Assembly (NCBI GenBank): GCA_038087015.1
Contig: JASBNA010000043.1
Coordinates: 62,001 to 126,000, forward strand
Reading direction: 5' to 3'
DNA: 64,000 nucleotides
Source of the DNA: Cerrena zonata
Lineage: Eukaryota; Basidiomycota; Agaricomycetes; Polyporales; Cerrenaceae
The notes below the pieces were generated by a model. The model ran no database searches, was not told the DNA's origin, and was given only the letters and a program-made list of their open reading frames with translations. The position numbers and the translations under genes were made by a program. Positions 1-9,185 of this stretch are shown piece by piece. Positions within the stretch are counted from its first letter, which is position 1. Each line of letters begins with the position of its first letter.

Positions 1-399
1 CAATTCTATTTTCCCAACATTTTAAAAATGCCTACATTATATTAAAGAAGGAATCTGTTAGGGTCTTTGATAGTGTTCTAAGTTGGTTGCAGTTCAAAAC
101 AGCAGAAATATAAAAAATACCAACATGATTTCTTAGATTTTGTTGAGAAAGTAGATCATTGAGTAAATGCAATATCGAGCAAATAGCTAATTGAGCAATT
201 GGATCATTGAATCAACTTGTTCGATGCCTTAGTTGGCAGGTAGAAGTTACGGTAGTGATTGTTATTTCAGGAAAGCAGCCAAAGGGTCGCAAAAAACACC
301 CATGCACCAGTAAAAGGATCAAAACGAACAAGTTTTTCTTTGCTTCAACGAACGATTAACAACTTATCTATGGAGATACAATAATCGAATACATTGATA
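1..399. other. Intergenic region upstream of END3
   Basis: No coding region is supported here. The stretch is AT-rich and holds the presumed END3 promoter, including one Rap1-like box about 90 bp before the start codon. The far left may contain the 3' flank of a gene outside the window, but nothing shows this. Confidence 0.6.
296..308 (+). promoter_or_regulatory. Rap1-like box ACACCCATGCACC
   Basis: The 13-mer resembles the yeast Rap1 consensus ACACCCRYACAYM, with G for A at the ninth position. It lies about 90 bp before the END3 ATG. The same 13-mer recurs at 2663, and close variants occur at several other intergenic positions. Binding by Rap1 is inferred. Confidence 0.4.
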
Positions 400-1533
400 A
401 TGCCACGTTTAGAGGATTGGGAAATCAAGAAATATTGGGAAATATTCCAAGGCTTGAATCCGGTAAATAATAAATTGACTGGAGATAGGGTCTCACCAGT
501 TTTAAAGAATTCAAGATTAAGAGATGATCAATTATCTAAGATATGGGATTTATCAGATATAGATAACGATGGGAAATTAGATTTTGAAGAATTTTGTATT
601 ACTATGAGATTAATTTTTGATTTAGTAAATGGGAATCAGGAAAGTGTACCCAATCAATTACCTAATTGGTTGATACCATCATCCAAAGCACATTTAATAC
701 AAGCTAATCAAGCGGTTGCTAGTGGGAATAATACTTATGGGTCCAATAATACTACTGATGATGAAGAAGAGCAATTGTCTGATGATTTTGATTGGTATAT
801 TTCCCCAACAGATAAGAGAACCTACGAATCGATTTATAATTCGAATAGTGATTCCTACGGAAGAGTTAGATTTGATTCATTAGAAGGATTATATCAAACT
901 TTAAGTAAAGTACCTAAATCCGATATATCATCCGCTTGGAACTTAGTGAATCCCAAATCATTTGAAACCATTGACAAAGATCAAGTATTAGTTTTTTTAC
1001 ATATATTAAATCAAAGAGAAAATGGGAAAAGAGTACCACGAGGAGTGCCAGCATCATTGAGGGCCACATTTTCCAAAGAGGTACCCACTTATGATTTAAA
1101 CCAACCACAAGCAAAACCAATAAGTGAGACAAGTAGTAAGAAGAATTTTGCAAGTAATTACTTGAGTAGAATTGGACAAGCCAATAATGAAAGAGGTACT
1201 GATTTTTCAGCTACTGAAGGAACTGATTGGGAAGAGGTTAGATTAAGAAGAGAATTAGCCAATTTAGAAGAAGTATTGAAAAAAGTACAAGATAATGATC
1301 AAGGTAAGTCAGGAACTACCGAACTGCAAATGATAAAGTATGAATACGAACAATTACTTAAATTCAAGCAAGAGAAATTGAATAAAGTGAGGGAATCTAG
1401 TGATAAAGATTTGAGTGATGTTAAGAATGATATTGAATTGATTGAAACCCAAGTGACTACATTAGAAGGTTTTTTAAAAGAAAAGGAAGGAGAATTGAAT
1501 CAACTTAATCAAGAAATTCAAGCATTAACTTAG
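400..1533 (+). CDS. END3: End3-like EH-domain endocytosis protein
   Basis: End3 is a 377-residue subunit of the Pan1-Sla1-End3 complex that couples endocytic coat assembly to actin at cortical patches. The N-terminus (PRLEDWEIKKYW) matches the family closely. The first EH domain spans about residues 8-98 and has an EF-hand-like loop, DIDNDGKLDFEEF, at 53-65. A second, degenerate EH domain covers about 130-215, and the C-terminus (about 270-377) is coiled coil, where partners bind in Saccharomyces. The ATG at 400 is chosen; an upstream TTG at 394 only extends the open frame. The gene is convergent with the complex I gene, 65 bp away, across a (TA)n tract. Confidence 0.95.
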   Translation: MPRLEDWEIKKYWEIFQGLNPVNNKLTGDRVSPVLKNSRLRDDQLSKIWDLSDIDNDGKLDFEEFCITMRLIFDLVNGNQESVPNQLPNWLIPSSKAHLIQANQAVASGNNTYGSNNTTDDEEEQLSDDFDWYISPTDKRTYESIYNSNSDSYGRVRFDSLEGLYQTLSKVPKSDISSAWNLVNPKSFETIDKDQVLVFLHILNQRENGKRVPRGVPASLRATFSKEVPTYDLNQPQAKPISETSSKKNFASNYLSRIGQANNERGTDFSATEGTDWEEVRLRRELANLEEVLKKVQDNDQGKSGTTELQMIKYEYEQLLKFKQEKLNKVRESSDKDLSDVKNDIELIETQVTTLEGFLKEKEGELNQLNQEIQALT

Positions 1534-1598
1534 TATATATATATATATATTATAGTGATAGTATTTTAAAAAAATAGAATAAATAAATTATGCAAGGC

Positions 1599-2447
1599 TT
1601 ATTTTTTTTCACCTTCATCAGTTTGAGGTTCTGGTTCAGGAGTAGGTAATTTGAAAGATTCCGGAGTGAAATCTTGACCATCACCCACTGGTTCCCAAGA
1701 GGTTGAACCCACGGTGAAGTTTCTCCAGGCTTGGGTTAATTCCAAAGGTTCGTAAACAATTCTCTTTTTTTCTTCATCGTATCTTACTTCAGTGTAACCG
1801 GTAGTTGGGAAATCTTTTCTGAGCGGATGACCTTCAAAACCATAATCGGTCATGATTCTTCTTAAATCAGGATGGCCTTCGAAGAAAACCCCGAATAAAT
1901 CATAAGTTTCTCTTTCAAACCAATTAGCCCCTTGGAAAATTGGAACAATCGAAGGAACAGGACTTGTTTCACTGGCATAAGTTTTAACTCTAATTCTTGA
2001 ATTATGACGATAAGATAATAAGTTATAAACCACATCAAAACGATTAGTTCTAGAAGGATAATCTGCTGCGGTGACATCCATACAAGCTTTAAATTGAGAA
2101 GAAGTATGATTTTTCAAGAAAACCATTACTGGTCTAACTGCGGAAGGAGCAATATATAAAACCAATTCATCTTTCCAAACACTAAATTGTTGAATATATT
2201 TTGGTAAACAACCCATGATATATTTACCGAATTTATGTAATTCTTCAGTTTGTTCTTTATATTTTTCTGTTGGATTAACTAAAGGAACGTGAATATCACC
2301 CTTTGATTTTCTAGGTAAGTTATTTAAATTGACTAATTCTTCTTCTTGACATCTTATGAAACTACTGGAGAAAAACCTTGTTGCTGTTGGAGTGACTTTT
2401 GTTAGATTGGGGACCAATCTTTTATATAAGTGTCTGGAGGTAATCAT
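1599..2447 (-). CDS. NADH:ubiquinone oxidoreductase 30 kDa subunit (NDUFS3/NUGM type), mitochondrial
   Basis: This is a core subunit of the peripheral arm of mitochondrial complex I, homologous to NDUFS3, Yarrowia NUGM and bacterial NuoC. The first ~27 residues are basic and end in RFFSSSF, typical of a matrix presequence. The 30 kDa signature is clear around residues 177-204 ([20 protein letters not shown]), followed by the conserved [12 protein letters not shown]. The length of 282 aa is normal for the family. Presence of this gene excludes Saccharomyces-type yeasts, which lack complex I. The upstream region has two CCAAT boxes and a cluster of Rap1-like sites, suggesting respiratory and growth control. 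Confidence 0.96.
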   Translation of the reverse strand: MITSRHLYKRLVPNLTKVTPTATRFFSSSFIRCQEEELVNLNNLPRKSKGDIHVPLVNPTEKYKEQTEELHKFGKYIMGCLPKYIQQFSVWKDELVLYIAPSAVRPVMVFLKNHTSSQFKACMDVTAADYPSRTNRFDVVYNLLSYRHNSRIRVKTYASETSPVPSIVPIFQGANWFERETYDLFGVFFEGHPDLRRIMTDYGFEGHPLRKDFPTTGYTEVRYDEEKKRIVYEPLELTQAWRNFTVGSTSWEPVGDGQDFTPESFKLPTPEPEPQTDEGEKK

Positions 2448-2545
2448 TTGATGGAATATGGTGGGTAAGTTGAATGAAGTAGAATTTTTTCTTTATTTTT
2501 CACCTGTATACTGCTCGATTACTAGGATAAATTTATTGAGTTACA

Positions 2546-2560
2546 ATTGGACAGCCCAAT
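2546..2560. promoter_or_regulatory. Paired CCAAT boxes upstream of the complex I gene
   Basis: ATTGG at 2546-2550 and CCAAT at 2556-2560 lie about 100 bp upstream of the ATG at 2447. CCAAT is the target of the Hap2/3/4/5 complex, which controls respiratory genes in yeasts. The match is short, so the assignment is an inference from position and gene function. Confidence 0.35.
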
Positions 2561-2590
2561 GGCGGACAGAGTACACGACCCCGTTTCGAA

Positions 2591-2797
2591 ACACCCGTAC
2601 AATTTTAATAAAATCCACACCCGTGCATCTCAAAGTACACACCCGTGCACCATTGAGTTTACACACCCATGCACCAAGCCTTGTTGGTAGGTACGCGGAT
2701 ACGAACAGTGGCAGAAGCAAAGAAGTGGAGGATACTTAAACTGATCTCAGAAGATTATAAGTGTGATAGTGGCATCCCGATAGTACACCCCTGCACC
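2591..2797. promoter_or_regulatory. Cluster of five Rap1-like boxes
   Basis: Five copies of ACACCCRTRCAYC-like boxes in one orientation lie at 2591-2601, 2617-2628, 2639-2651, 2663-2675 and 2785-2797. The last has C in place of R. They sit 140-350 bp upstream of the divergent-facing complex I gene. The core fits the Rap1 consensus of yeasts. Such density in about 200 bp is far above chance for a 10-13 bp motif. Confidence 0.5.
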
Positions 2798-3311
2798 ACC
2801 GCACCACCAGATGAATATGAAACATACAACATTGAAACTACAATAATGTTAATGAAACAATTGGGGATACAATTCATACCAGTAATAATAAGATCTATAT
2901 TGCAGCATCGAACTGCAAGTGCGCTTTTTAAAAAAATAAAAAAAAATAGAGTCGCCAATTCATATAGTGATGGAAATCGTATGTTTTATTTTTATTTGTA
3001 ATACATTTTTGGTTTGAATACTTTCCAGCAAATTTTAACACAAGGGAAAAAGGTTGATAGGACCTTAACTTTGCAACCATTAAGTGGCCATTTGCTCAGG
3101 TACCAAATACGCAAGATTCCGAAAAAAGAAAAGACCAGTTAGTACTCTGAGCATATTCGAGTTGTATCAAGTGAGAAGTGAAGACTACCAGTAAATAAGA
3201 AATTGATACAACCGAGCAAAACAAAACTGTCCCCTCGTGCTAGCCACGGTCTTCCTCCGGTGTTTCCACGGTGCTCCACGGTGTAAATTAGAATTAAACT
3301 ATAACCCAACT

Positions 3312-3437
3312 TGCCCAACTGCCCAACTGCCCAACTGCCCAATTGCCCAGTTGCCCAGTTGCCCAGTTGCCCCATTGCCCTATTGCCCCATTGCCCTATT
3401 GCCCAACTTGCTCGACTTGCCTAACTGCCCAACTTGC
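3312..3437 (+). repeat. Tandem octamer array, TGCCCAAY type
   Basis: Twelve contiguous 8-bp units run from 3312 to 3407: TGCCCAAC x3, TGCCCAAT, TGCCCAGT x3, TGCCCCAT, TGCCCTAT, TGCCCCAT, TGCCCTAT, TGCCCAAC. They are followed by degenerate 8-9 bp units to about 3437. Variants are grouped, as expected for slippage or unequal exchange. A reverse-orientation array of the same unit lies 260 bp to the right. Confidence 0.9.
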
Positions 3438-3697
3438 CAAATGGTCAAGTTTAACCGGTTGTTCGATCCTTCGACTAGTCGAGTATAGATGGAAATACTG
3501 ACTTTTAATCCCTAGCGCGTAAAATTTGGCTTTATCCATTCATCACTTTCTGCTAATCCTTTATTATAAACTAACTCGAGCAATGAAGGTTTAACGGACA
3601 AAGAATTAACAAGGCACCCATTGATTAATGCTATTACAACGATAGCCCTCAGGGAAATACCTCAGAGCAATACCTCATACCTCAGAGCAATACCAAC

Positions 3698-3745
3698 TGG
3701 GCAATTGGGCAATTGGGCATTTGGGCAACTGGGCAATTGGGCATA
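3698..3745 (-). repeat. Inverted partner of the octamer array
   Basis: Six contiguous 8-bp units (TGGGCAAT, TGGGCAAT, TGGGCATT, TGGGCAAC, TGGGCAAT, TGGGCATA) are the reverse complement of the TGCCCAAY array at 3312-3437. Just upstream, the motif CCTCAGAGCAATACC is repeated (about 3650-3695). The two arrays could pair as a stem of about 48 bp across a ~260 bp loop. Confidence 0.85.
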
Positions 3746-4128
3746 TGGGGGATCTCAACTAGTCGTGTGCCGGGGGCGGTTTTTGTTCTGGCTAAAAAAT
3801 TGGGTCTTTTACGTACTCAGTCACAAATAGTTTACGATGAATGCAACACCTTTAAGCTTCCCAGTTATTAATAATGATCCCATCGCTTCCAAGCCATCCT
3901 GCTGCCATGCTGCCAGGGCTATATGATGTTGTTATTGTTATTCGCTGATTGTTACTATTAATTGTTACTGCATTGTTACTGTATTGTTGGTGCTGCTGCT
4001 GCAGCTAGTGCTGCTGACTAGAGTTTTTTCTGTTTTCAATGTCTCCTGCACCTTTGAATAAACGATGCACAGATTTTTATGGCTGGCAACAATAAAAGTT
4101 TAAATTGATGGAAAACAAAAAAAAAAAC

Positions 4129-4200
4129 AAAAAAGAAAACAAAAAAGAAAACAAAAAAGAAAACAAAAAAGAAAACAAAAAAGAAAACAAAAAAGAAAAC
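4129..4200 (+). repeat. 12-bp purine-rich tandem repeat
   Basis: Six perfect copies of AAAAAAGAAAAC occupy 4129-4200, preceded by degenerate A-rich units and followed by further A-rich sequence to about 4355. An open frame of Lys/Glu/Asn repeats results, but it is explained by the repeat and is not called as a gene. Confidence 0.9.
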
Positions 4201-4860
4201 AAAAAAGCAAAACCACCAAGTCGAAAAGCTAAACAAGACAAAAGAATGAAAAAGACAAAAGAATGGAAAAAGCCAAAAACAAAAGATAAAAAAAAAAAAA
4301 AGAATAAGATAAAAAAAACGATAAAAAAAAAAAATAAGATAAAAAAAAGATAACAAAAAGATAAAAACAGATTTACAATTTATGCAATTACTCTCATTAA
4401 ACTAAAATTACAACATAAATATATGACAAAAGGACAATTGACCACTTAAACAGCCAAACAGTCAAACAGTTGAACCTCCCACAATACAAAAACATGCTCT
4501 CGGTCTATCGATCACACAACCAGGGTTTGTTGTGAGAACCACCCAAATCAACCCCAATGCACACTTAATTCCACATTGGGAAATCAATCGAAGGAAAGCA
4601 TCAATTAATCTAACGTCTCAACCTTTATTATTCTACAAAGAAAAGCAATTTTGTTCGAAATGTACCACTACAATAGATCCCTCCCACTACGCTTACGCTT
4701 TTCCTGTATGCTTCTTCCACTGCCGGTTGCATTTGTTTTCTCTTCCCCATCTCTACGTCTATTACTTCTATGTTTATGTCTGTCTCTTGTTTCTTCTGCT
4801 TTGTAACTTTGAATATTGAGTCGCACAGCTGCTTTTATCCTATTGTGTGGAGTTTACTTT

Positions 4861-5240
4861 TAAGTTCTGTTTTTTTTATTTTTTTTTACATTTTTTTTTT
4901 TTTTTTTTATTTAGATTTTTTTTTTTTTTTTATTTGGTTTTTTTTTTTTTTTTTTTTTTTTTAGTTCTTTTTCTTTTTCTTTTAGTTCTTTTTTTCAGTT
5001 CTTTTTTTTTAGCCTTTTTTTTAGTCTTTTGTTTGCATCAAAGCTCTGCTTTCGCTAGTCATGCTGATTGAATTTTGCTGAGTTTAATGGTTGTCAATCC
5101 CTGATATATACCGTCTTTTGCTCTTTTAGTCGATATTTCCAGATTCATTCATTCATTCTTCTCTTGTTTCTTTCTTTCTTTCTTCTTTCTTCTTTCTTCT
5201 TTCTTCTTTCCTTCTTCTCTTCTTTCTTTTTTTTTTCGAC
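4861..5240 (+). repeat. Poly(T) and TTCTT pyrimidine tracts
   Basis: Long T runs lie at about 4866-4971, with further T runs to 5025 and a TTTCTTTC/TTCTTC tract at about 5160-5235. Such tracts are common in nucleosome-depleted yeast promoters and 5' leaders. They lie 390-760 bp before the regulator gene at 5624. Confidence 0.7.
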
Positions 5241-5623
5241 GTTCTTTCATTTCCTTCCTTTCTCCGACTTGAATTTTTCAATCCTTCATCTGTCCAGTTA
5301 GTCATTCTCTTTCATAACTTGTTATACCTCGACAAATAATTTTCCGAAATTTTGCATCTTTCTCAACTTTTTGGATTGAAAAACTCCCGGATCAAATTGC
5401 AAATATTTCAATTTGATGAATATCATGAGATACTAAGTCCAGTCCATTCATTTGTTGCTTATTTATTGCTTGTTTATTTATTTTTAAGTATATTCAATTA
5501 TATTTAACCATTTAATTACATTTAACCATTTAATTACATTTAATTACATTTAATTACATTTTTCATTTTCCATTTTTCATTTAATATTTTTCATTTAATC
5601 ATATCTTAATTATCCATGTCATA

Positions 5624-8584
5624 ATGAATCTAAATACCTCCGAAGATGCCCCAATAGGTTCTCCCAACAAAACCCCTCCAGTTAAACCAAAAAGAAAAAG
5701 AAGATCGTACAGTTGTGGTCAATGTAAGAATTTGAAAATTCGCTGTGATTTGAAAATTCCTTGTTCTTCTTGTGTGAAATTTAAAAGACCCCATAAATGC
5801 TTATTGGATCCTCCAAAACCTCCCTTTGATGAAGAATTAGCTAAAATGAGATTAAGAAAACTAAGAACCGATAAAAAGAAACAACAGTTGGAACAACAGA
5901 AAGCTCAATCTTTAAACCCTCATCTTAGTTCCTTTAATCGTTTCCCGGAAACTATCCCTGAAGAACCTCATCAATATCATCCATTGCAAAATATTCATCC
6001 TTTAATGAGTCCCTATAATCATCCTCAAAATTATTATCCTTATTCTTATCCTCCAGCATATCAAAATCAACCTTATTTAATGAATCAAATTCCTCCTAAT
6101 GTTCCTAATGTTAATGTTCAAACTCATGTTCCTCTACAGCCTCCTCCTCCTCATGCTTTACCACTTCACTTACAACCTCATTTACAATCCCATCTCCCAC
6201 CTCAACTAACCCCAGCCCCGCCACCAATAAGTCAAATCCCCCAGTATCCTTCCCAATATCCTCAGTTTGCTCCCCAATTACCTCATCAATTACCTCATCA
6301 ATTACCTCCTCAATTACCTCATCAATTACCTCAATTACCTCCTCAATTACCCTCTCAATTACCTTCTCAATTACCCTCTCAATTACCCTCTCAATTACCT
6401 CAATTGCCACCTCATCCTATTGCATACTCCCCGGAATACCAATCAAGTATAACCTCACCCATCTTTAACCCAATACAACTGGTACCCATGACAAACACCT
6501 CCTCGGATAGTGGGTCCACCGGTACCCCTCCAACTTCCTTTTCCATGGTTAAACATCAAAATAGACAAAGTCCAATTAAAAAATTGATTCGTGGTAATCC
6601 AAAAAATATAAAACATATAAATGAAACAAACTTATTAAAAGATCAAGATTATAATGATAATTTCACCATAATAAATTTCACTTTAGAAGAACTGAAATTA
6701 TTTTTCAAATATAATATTAAAAATGAATCAGTTCTTATTGAATTATTTAATCTTTTCTTACAAACTCAATGTATTTTTGAAGAAGAATTATTAGATATTG
6801 AAATGGTTTATGAAAAATTAAACTGTTTTAGAACAATGCCTTCAAATAATCCAATAAAATGGGATGTGACTTCCTTAAGATGGTTAAGTTTAGGTTTTTG
6901 GATATTAATGAATGGGACTCTTTTAAGTCCCGATCGATGGTTTCAAAAAACTCAAATAACAAATTCTCTTGGAAATCCAACAAAATCCCAACTTTGTAGT
7001 GGGTGGTTAAAAATTTGTGAAATAATTAGATCAAAAGTGGTATTTACTAATAAAATGAATGAATCAGTTTATTTAATTAATTGGTATTTATTAAGTAAAA
7101 TGTTTTATTTTATTAACACTGGTCATAAAAAGGCCGGTGAGGAACATAATAGATTATTATTAAAACTTCGTGATAATGAGGAATTTATTAATCTTATTCA
7201 AGATAAAACCGATGAAGAATTCGATCAAGCAATTACCAGAAGAGAAAATGGTAATAATTCCATTGAATTTTTTGAAAACGATGAAAAATATTATATTGCA
7301 AATATTATGTGGATTCAAATTAGATTTGCAGAAATAACCGTTCCATATATTCAAATTAAAGATAATTCAATTGAAGAAAAGGAATTTAAAGAATCAGCGT
7401 TACCTCATAGAAAATTATTAATTCTTTTATTTGGTTCAAATATTTTTAAAGGAGATGAACGATTTATAAATTTAAGAAATTTTCAAATGCAAATGTGGGC
7501 ATTATATTATAAGGGATTCAATGATGTTCAACTGGTTAAAGAAATGATTAAATCATATTTGACCTTGTATAAAAATATCGGGGATTTAATTTTTGAAAGA
7601 TTGAAAAAATTTCAAAATAAATTGAAAAATAATAATAATTGTTTAATTACTGAACAGGATTTGGTTCTAGTGGTTCAAGGCCAACTTGTCATGAATATTT
7701 TTGTTCGATGGTTAAGTTTTGTTAAATTAGAATCGGGGTATTTCCCAAGTTTAAGATATGCTTCTTATATCATCACTATCATATCTTCATTTAATTGTTT
7801 TAATGCTATTGATGAAATTATTGTTAATCAAACTAAATCTAGATTAACTCTTAATCATATAATTAATCGAGATTTTGATTATACAGTTATTAATTTCTTA
7901 TGGGAATCTCTAATTACTCAAGGGATCTTTTTAGTTTCCCTAAGATATTTCACTTCAGTTAAAACTGATATTACTCCCCGAATAAATTTAATGAAAATTT
8001 ATGAAAAAGTTAATAAAAATTATCGCCATACTTTGAATAAATTTGCTGATGAAAAACGTGATGGGAATCCAATCGTGGTCCAGGATGAAGATCTTGATGA
8101 TTCTCTTAACATTAATACTAATGAAGAAGAAGAACTAAATGAATCAAAAATTAATCCAGTAGAATCAATCGATCACCAACATTTAGAAATTAGCCATATT
8201 CCCTACTATAAAAAAATATTAAAAGTTTGCTATGGATTCATTAAATTATTAGACACTGATCATCAATCAAGACAGGAAGATGATTTGAATGAATTGGTCT
8301 CCACAATCGAAACCAACCTTAGTAGAAGCAGTTGGCAATTTTTAACCGATGATATATTTGGATCATCCGGAACATTTGTCACCTATATCACTCGAATGAA
8401 AGACTTGTTCGTTTTTTTAAGAGATACCGATGAATTTACAAAAATTCCAATTACAAATAATATAGAACTTAATGATGAATTAATTGAAAAAAATTCAGAT
8501 CAATTCACTACAATGGAACTAACTCAAGAAATGATTGATGAATACATCGAGAAAGTTGTAACCCCAAATTTAAAAAGTACATAA
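5624..8584 (+). CDS. Zn2Cys6 fungal-type transcription factor
   Basis: A 986-residue nuclear regulator. The zinc cluster is canonical: C31, C34, C41, C47, C50 and C59, spaced C-X2-C-X6-C-X5-C-X2-C-X8-C, preceded by the basic stretch KPKRKRR. Residues about 75-270 are rich in Pro, Gln and His and include a tandem QLPHQLP/QLPSQLP block (about 215-262) encoded by a 12-bp repeat. The rest resembles the middle homology region of this family: long and helical with no catalytic motif. It ends in an acidic tail. The ATG at 5624 is the first that includes the basic region. I do not recognise the exact orthologue, so the target genes are unknown. Confidence 0.85.
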   Translation: MNLNTSEDAPIGSPNKTPPVKPKRKRRSYSCGQCKNLKIRCDLKIPCSSCVKFKRPHKCLLDPPKPPFDEELAKMRLRKLRTDKKKQQLEQQKAQSLNPHLSSFNRFPETIPEEPHQYHPLQNIHPLMSPYNHPQNYYPYSYPPAYQNQPYLMNQIPPNVPNVNVQTHVPLQPPPPHALPLHLQPHLQSHLPPQLTPAPPPISQIPQYPSQYPQFAPQLPHQLPHQLPPQLPHQLPQLPPQLPSQLPSQLPSQLPSQLPQLPPHPIAYSPEYQSSITSPIFNPIQLVPMTNTSSDSGSTGTPPTSFSMVKHQNRQSPIKKLIRGNPKNIKHINETNLLKDQDYNDNFTIINFTLEELKLFFKYNIKNESVLIELFNLFLQTQCIFEEELLDIEMVYEKLNCFRTMPSNNPIKWDVTSLRWLSLGFWILMNGTLLSPDRWFQKTQITNSLGNPTKSQLCSGWLKICEIIRSKVVFTNKMNESVYLINWYLLSKMFYFINTGHKKAGEEHNRLLLKLRDNEEFINLIQDKTDEEFDQAITRRENGNNSIEFFENDEKYYIANIMWIQIRFAEITVPYIQIKDNSIEEKEFKESALPHRKLLILLFGSNIFKGDERFINLRNFQMQMWALYYKGFNDVQLVKEMIKSYLTLYKNIGDLIFERLKKFQNKLKNNNNCLITEQDLVLVVQGQLVMNIFVRWLSFVKLESGYFPSLRYASYIITIISSFNCFNAIDEIIVNQTKSRLTLNHIINRDFDYTVINFLWESLITQGIFLVSLRYFTSVKTDITPRINLMKIYEKVNKNYRHTLNKFADEKRDGNPIVVQDEDLDDSLNINTNEEEELNESKINPVESIDHQHLEISHIPYYKKILKVCYGFIKLLDTDHQSRQEDDLNELVSTIETNLSRSSWQFLTDDIFGSSGTFVTYITRMKDLFVFLRDTDEFTKIPITNNIELNDELIEKNSDQFTTMELTQEMIDEYIEKVVTPNLKST

Positions 8585-9185
8585 TCGTTTATTATAGATA
8601 AATAATATAAATAAAAAAAAAAAAAAAAAAACACTAATTTCACTTTAATTTTTAAGTTGTTTAACTAATTCGCAATTTTAGTGCTGACAAAGCAACATGT
8701 TGGCACTATTCGGTTATCCTGGCAATCGTAATTAAAACTCACCGACTTTCAGCCACTCAGCTCCAAGAATTTTCCTACTAGGTCATCGAAAAACCCCAAT
8801 TTAAGGGGGGGGGACCGGTGCAAAATGACTTGTCCATGGAGGCTTTAGCCAGTGCCCTAATTAAATCTGGAACACTGAAGTAGTGAAACAAAAAAAAATA
8901 AAATGTTTTGAAGGTTGCAATACCTAAAAATAGCAAAACCCGGGGGGCGGAACGAAGCACCCGTGCACCCACAAAACGGTAAAAGAAACCGACGGAGGGT
9001 AGTGCACGCACACCAATATCAGGTAGTGATTCTTGGTATGGCAGTGCCCAATCAAGCGATGATATATAGACGAAGATATCTAGGTATATATATAGACAGA
9101 GGAATAACCTTTTAGTTACTATTGCACAGGGTTTTGAATACGAAGCTGCATTTCAAAGTAAGACAAGAGCTTTCTTTTATTGGGT
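8585..9185. other. Intergenic region upstream of the yapsin gene
   Basis: It begins with an A18 run just after the regulator gene, then has a G-rich spot near 8810, a Rap1-like box (GCACCCGTGCACC at 8957-8969) and a TATATA-rich segment around 9060-9105. No ORF in it is convincing. It probably holds the 3' end of the regulator transcript and the yapsin promoter. Confidence 0.6.

Larger units (their letters stand above)
2448..5623. other. 3.2 kb gene-free region between the complex I gene and a Zn2Cys6 regulator
   Basis: Open frames here are short, low in complexity or begin without ATG, so none is called. From left to right it holds CCAAT boxes, a Rap1-like cluster, an array of TGCCCAAY octamers, its inverted counterpart, a 12-bp purine repeat, several poly(T) tracts, a CTTT/TTCTT pyrimidine tract (about 5160-5240) and ATTTAATTAC-type repeats. 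It is the long upstream region of the regulator at 5624 and also carries the promoter of the complex I gene. Confidence 0.7.

Noticed and set aside
2458..3001. Two overlapping plus-strand ORFs (93 and 110 aa)
   Set aside because: They run through the Rap1-like cluster and promoter of the complex I gene, have unrelated compositions and show no family resemblance.
3440..3490. GTTCGATCC resembling a tRNA T-loop
   Set aside because: No complementary T-stem, no upstream box A and no acceptor stem.
4036..4356. Lys/Glu/Asn-repeat ORF and its Phe-rich mirror
   Set aside because: Entirely produced by the 12-bp AAAAAAGAAAAC array and flanking A-runs.
6111..6452. Antisense Val/Ile/Glu-rich and shifted Asn-Tyr-Leu ORFs
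   Set aside because: Shadows of the QLP-encoding 12-bp repeat inside the Zn2Cys6 gene.
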